DNA of 64,000 bases from an uncultured Ruminococcus sp. (lineage in GTDB: Bacteria; Bacillota; Clostridia; Oscillospirales; Ruminococcaceae): positions 1 to 64,000 of the forward strand of contig UPZA01000001.1 in assembly GCA_900538575.1 (NCBI GenBank). Direction: 5' to 3'. The position numbers and the translations under genes were made by a program. The notes beneath the pieces are model-generated. The model made no database searches and was not told the origin of the DNA. It was given only the letters and a program-made list of their open reading frames with translations. Positions 61,838 to 64,000 of the stretch are shown one piece after another; positions within the stretch are counted from its first letter, which is position 1; each line of letters begins with the position of its first letter.

Positions 61838-63124
61838 ATGGACTTAAAAAAGAAGATTGCATCTGCTTTGTCTGCTGCAATCGTACTTATGACATCAGTT
61901 CCGGCGCTGGGCGTTTCCGGTGCGGCAGTTATTAACGGCGGGTTTATTAAAGGCGACATAAACCTTGATAAACAGGTTTCATCTGCGGATATCGTTGCCG
62001 TATCTCAGTATCTTGCCGGAAAATCAACTCTGACTGAGGAAGAGCTTGTTATTGCGGATATGAACGACGACGGAATTGTAAACATTTTTGATCAGATACT
62101 TATTAAAAGGACCGTTCTTACAATCAGGGATATTGTTGAGATTCCTGAAGAAACTGATCCGACAGAGGCTACCGATCCAACAGAATCGACAGAGCCTTCT
62201 ACCGAGGAAGCGACTACTACTGTAACCGACGTTACCGAGCCTTCCACCGAGGTAGTTACTACTACTGTAACCGACGTTACCGAGCCTTCAACTGAGGAAG
62301 TTACTACTATTGTAACCGACGTTACCGAGCCTTCCACTGAGGAAGTTACTACTACTGAAACAATTTCATTGCCTTATGAATTTAAAATTGCCCCGGATAA
62401 TGAAGATAATGTAGAATCCATTAAGTTTACCGTTGTCTCTGATAAGGACGACATAGCATATAACGGCGCGGTACAGTTTATTGTAAACGGAGAGTACAGT
62501 TCAGATTACGATGTTGTCTTTTCTAACAATGATTCTAATGAGTTTGAGATCAAAGTACCTGAAAATATAACTGATCCTACTGCAATTACATCTATAAAGA
62601 TTGTAAAATACTGGCAGTCGGACGAAACCGCAAATCTTGCTCTGTCAAACGTTAAAGCAGTTGTCGGCGGCAATGAAACAGATTCTTATGAAGAGCCTGC
62701 AAAAACAGCGGATTCAAAGACTATACCGCTCTATTCAATAGGTTCAAATTCTTTCTGGAATGACGGAAATGCAAACCTTTCATCTGAATGCGTTCTCCCG
62801 GAAATAAAGGAAAACGGAACCTATACCGCTAAAATCGTTTTAGCTGAAGGTTCTAATACAATAGAATTCCTTGCACTTGCATTTGACGGCCTTTCATCTT
62901 CTGATTTTAAGGATCTTGCTTTTAAAGTAAAATCCATTAAAGTTGACGATACTGAGCTTGAAACCGCTGATTTATCAAAGGTATCGGTAAATACCAATAT
63001 TGAAGGCTCAACAAGAATTTACCTGACCGATACATGGACAACAACAAAGGTCGAGGCTATTCCGTCAGACACTTCTGTAAATCAAAGTATTGAAATCGAA
63101 TTTACTGTCAGCGGTATAGAATAA
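61838..63124 (+). CDS. Secreted protein: N-terminal dockerin, Thr/Glu linker, unassigned domain
   Basis: The 428-residue product has a signal peptide (1 to about 30), a dockerin at about 38-95 (GDINLDKQVSSAD and ADMNDDGIVNIFD), a Pro/Thr/Glu linker with four 15-residue repeats (EPSTEEVTTTVTDVT), and a C-terminal part of about 250 residues, beta-rich, with a repeated tripartite pattern of strands such as ISLPYEFKIAPDN and TIPLYSIGSNSFWNDG. The latter may be a carbohydrate-binding or adhesive domain; I cannot name it. GAGAGG precedes the ATG. Confidence 0.78.
   Translation: MDLKKKIASALSAAIVLMTSVPALGVSGAAVINGGFIKGDINLDKQVSSADIVAVSQYLAGKSTLTEEELVIADMNDDGIVNIFDQILIKRTVLTIRDIVEIPEETDPTEATDPTESTEPSTEEATTTVTDVTEPSTEVVTTTVTDVTEPSTEEVTTIVTDVTEPSTEEVTTTETISLPYEFKIAPDNEDNVESIKFTVVSDKDDIAYNGAVQFIVNGEYSSDYDVVFSNNDSNEFEIKVPENITDPTAITSIKIVKYWQSDETANLALSNVKAVVGGNETDSYEEPAKTADSKTIPLYSIGSNSFWNDGNANLSSECVLPEIKENGTYTAKIVLAEGSNTIEFLALAFDGLSSSDFKDLAFKVKSIKVDDTELETADLSKVSVNTNIEGSTRIYLTDTWTTTKVEAIPSDTSVNQSIEIEFTVSGIE
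62192..62366 (+). repeat. Four-copy 45-bp repeat encoding a Thr/Glu linker
   Basis: GAGCCTTC recurs at 62192, 62237, 62282 and 62327, 45 bases apart, giving the linker repeats EPSTEEVTTTVTDVT. Confidence 0.95.
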
Positions 63125-63147
63125 AAAAGATTTAATAAATAAATCAG

Positions 63148-63176
63148 GCGCTTTCCATATGGAAAGCGCTTTTGTT
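63148..63176 (+). terminator. Terminator between the tandem dockerin-first genes
   Basis: Palindromic stem GCGCTTTCCAT / ATGGAAAGCGC (63148-63169) followed by TTTTGTTT. Confidence 0.85.
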
Positions 63177-63208
63177 TATATATACAAAATAATAATACAT
63201 AAAAATTA

Positions 63209-63237
63209 TTGACAAATATATAAAATAATGATATAAT
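63209..63237 (+). promoter_or_regulatory. Consensus promoter of the second dockerin-first gene
   Basis: TTGACA (63209-63214), 17 bases, TATAAT (63232-63237); AGAGGAG precedes the ATG at 63264. Confidence 0.8.
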
Positions 63238-63263
63238 TATACAAAAAAGAGGAGAAAATTTCC

Positions 63264-64000
63264 ATGAAACTTAAAAATAAAATTGCCGCTATAACATCAG
63301 CCGCAATAGTCATAACGTCGTTGCTAAGCGGCGCGTCTGCCGAAGAAAACGCACAGATTCGTAAAATTAAAGGCGATATAAACAGAGATTATATTATTTC
63401 TGTTGCCGACGCAGTCGCACTTAGTCATTGCCTTACCGGCAAGGCGTTTCTGGAAGAAGGCGACGAGTATTACGCCGATATTAATAACGACGGAGCAGTT
63501 GACGCCTTTGATCTTATGCTCCTTCGCAGAACTATACTCGGAATACGCGAACAGGATATTGAAGAGGAGGAAACAACCGAGCCGCCTGTTACAACTTCCC
63601 CGCCGATAACAACAGAGGTTTCAACTACCGCTGTAAGCGATCCTGTTACACAAACTACGTCATTTACAGAAACAACTGCGTATGTCACCACAACTGAAAC
63701 AATAACCACGACAATCGAACAGATAGACTTGAGCGACATGCCAGAGGAATATAAATACGCCCTTGATTGGGTATGGGAAAACAGGATAACAGCGGAAAAA
63801 TCCACTGAACGCTGGAATACGATTTTCGATCAGATAGACGCAGGAAACGGCACACTTAACTATGTAGTAAGATGGCAGTCTTATAAAACGGTTTCACTTG
63901 AGCAAAGAATACAGCTTGAGGAAATGATTGAGAAATCCGTCAATGAATGGACAGATTATCTGATCGGTTACGACGACTGGAAATACGGTCACATTGACGT
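63264..64000 (+). CDS. Secreted dockerin-first protein, cut by the right edge
   Basis: About 245 codons are visible, without a stop. A signal peptide (1 to about 26) is followed by a dockerin at about 37-95 (GDINRDYIISVAD and ADINNDGAVDAFD), a Thr-rich linker (about 97-155), and the beginning of a C-terminal domain (EYKYALDWVWENRI, NYVVRWQSYKTVS). Same layout and similar signal peptide as the preceding gene, so the two are probably paralogues by architecture. The domain is not named. A promoter of its own and AGAGGAG precede the ATG. Confidence 0.75.
   Translation, partial: MKLKNKIAAITSAAIVITSLLSGASAEENAQIRKIKGDINRDYIISVADAVALSHCLTGKAFLEEGDEYYADINNDGAVDAFDLMLLRRTILGIREQDIEEEETTEPPVTTSPPITTEVSTTAVSDPVTQTTSFTETTAYVTTTETITTTIEQIDLSDMPEEYKYALDWVWENRITAEKSTERWNTIFDQIDAGNGTLNYVVRWQSYKTVSLEQRIQLEEMIEKSVNEWTDYLIGYDDWKYGHID

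Overview
The window reads as chromosome from a low-to-moderate G+C Gram-positive anaerobe of the class Clostridia, most like a fibre-degrading Ruminococcus or relative in the Oscillospiraceae. The grounds are strong AGGAGG ribosome sites, consensus TTGACA-N17-TATAAT promoters, an LTA-synthase-type enzyme, a PerR/Fur regulator, a HydE hydrogenase maturase, formate-tetrahydrofolate ligase and, most tellingly, secreted proteins with type I dockerin modules, including a two-CBM22/GH10/CBM9 xylanase. Dockerins imply a cellulosome scaffold elsewhere in the genome. No rRNA, tRNA, CRISPR array, prophage or intact insertion sequence is visible. Species assignment is inference.

Layout. 0-8 kb: a CmpB-family membrane protein, then a leftward block (fhs, a small membrane protein, tsaE, tsaB, rpiB, upp), a DUF368 membrane protein, a decayed small gene, DUF3788 and a CatA-like acetyltransferase. 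8-16 kb: rpoB-rpoC from a perfect consensus promoter. 16-18.6 kb: a secreted matrixin-like protease, a lipoprotein, a dockerin protein and a broken dockerin remnant. 18.7-21.7 kb: queD-queE-folE-queC-queF, the whole route from GTP to preQ1, behind a probable preQ1-I riboswitch with its own terminator. 21.7-34 kb: a membrane protein, proB-proA, a 2-hydroxyacid dehydrogenase, cadD in a patch that looks acquired, guaA, tcdA, hydE, rodA and comM. 34-37 kb: a three-gene peptidoglycan-binding/SpoIID-like cluster. 37-41 kb: the xylanase. 41-48 kb: two ECF sigma/anti-sigma pairs, deoD and aspartokinase. 48-50 kb: an SPFH membrane protein plus a tiny ribbon-helix-helix regulator, divergent from ybaK across a 39-bp palindrome, then coaX. 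50-61 kb: a dockerin/CAP protein, glycosyltransferases, perR, a K+/H+-type antiporter, an SDR, an HD hydrolase, an LTA-synthase-like enzyme and a thioesterase. 61.5-64 kb: an Asn/Gln-rich microprotein and two tandem secreted dockerin-first proteins, the last cut by the window edge.

How the parts work together. The housekeeping genes form ordinary metabolic and translation modules. The accessory content is extracellular: polysaccharide degradation by dockerin proteins, wall and spore-type peptidoglycan binding, and membrane-spanning regulators (a beta-propeller putative anti-sigma factor and a second anti-sigma-like protein). The most original regulatory unit is the SPFH-RHH operon with an operator-like palindrome over its -10 box. 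Other unexplained items are a candidate small RNA between deoD and aspartokinase and the two unassigned C-terminal domains of the dockerin-first proteins. All functional statements rest on reading motifs by eye; no database search was run.
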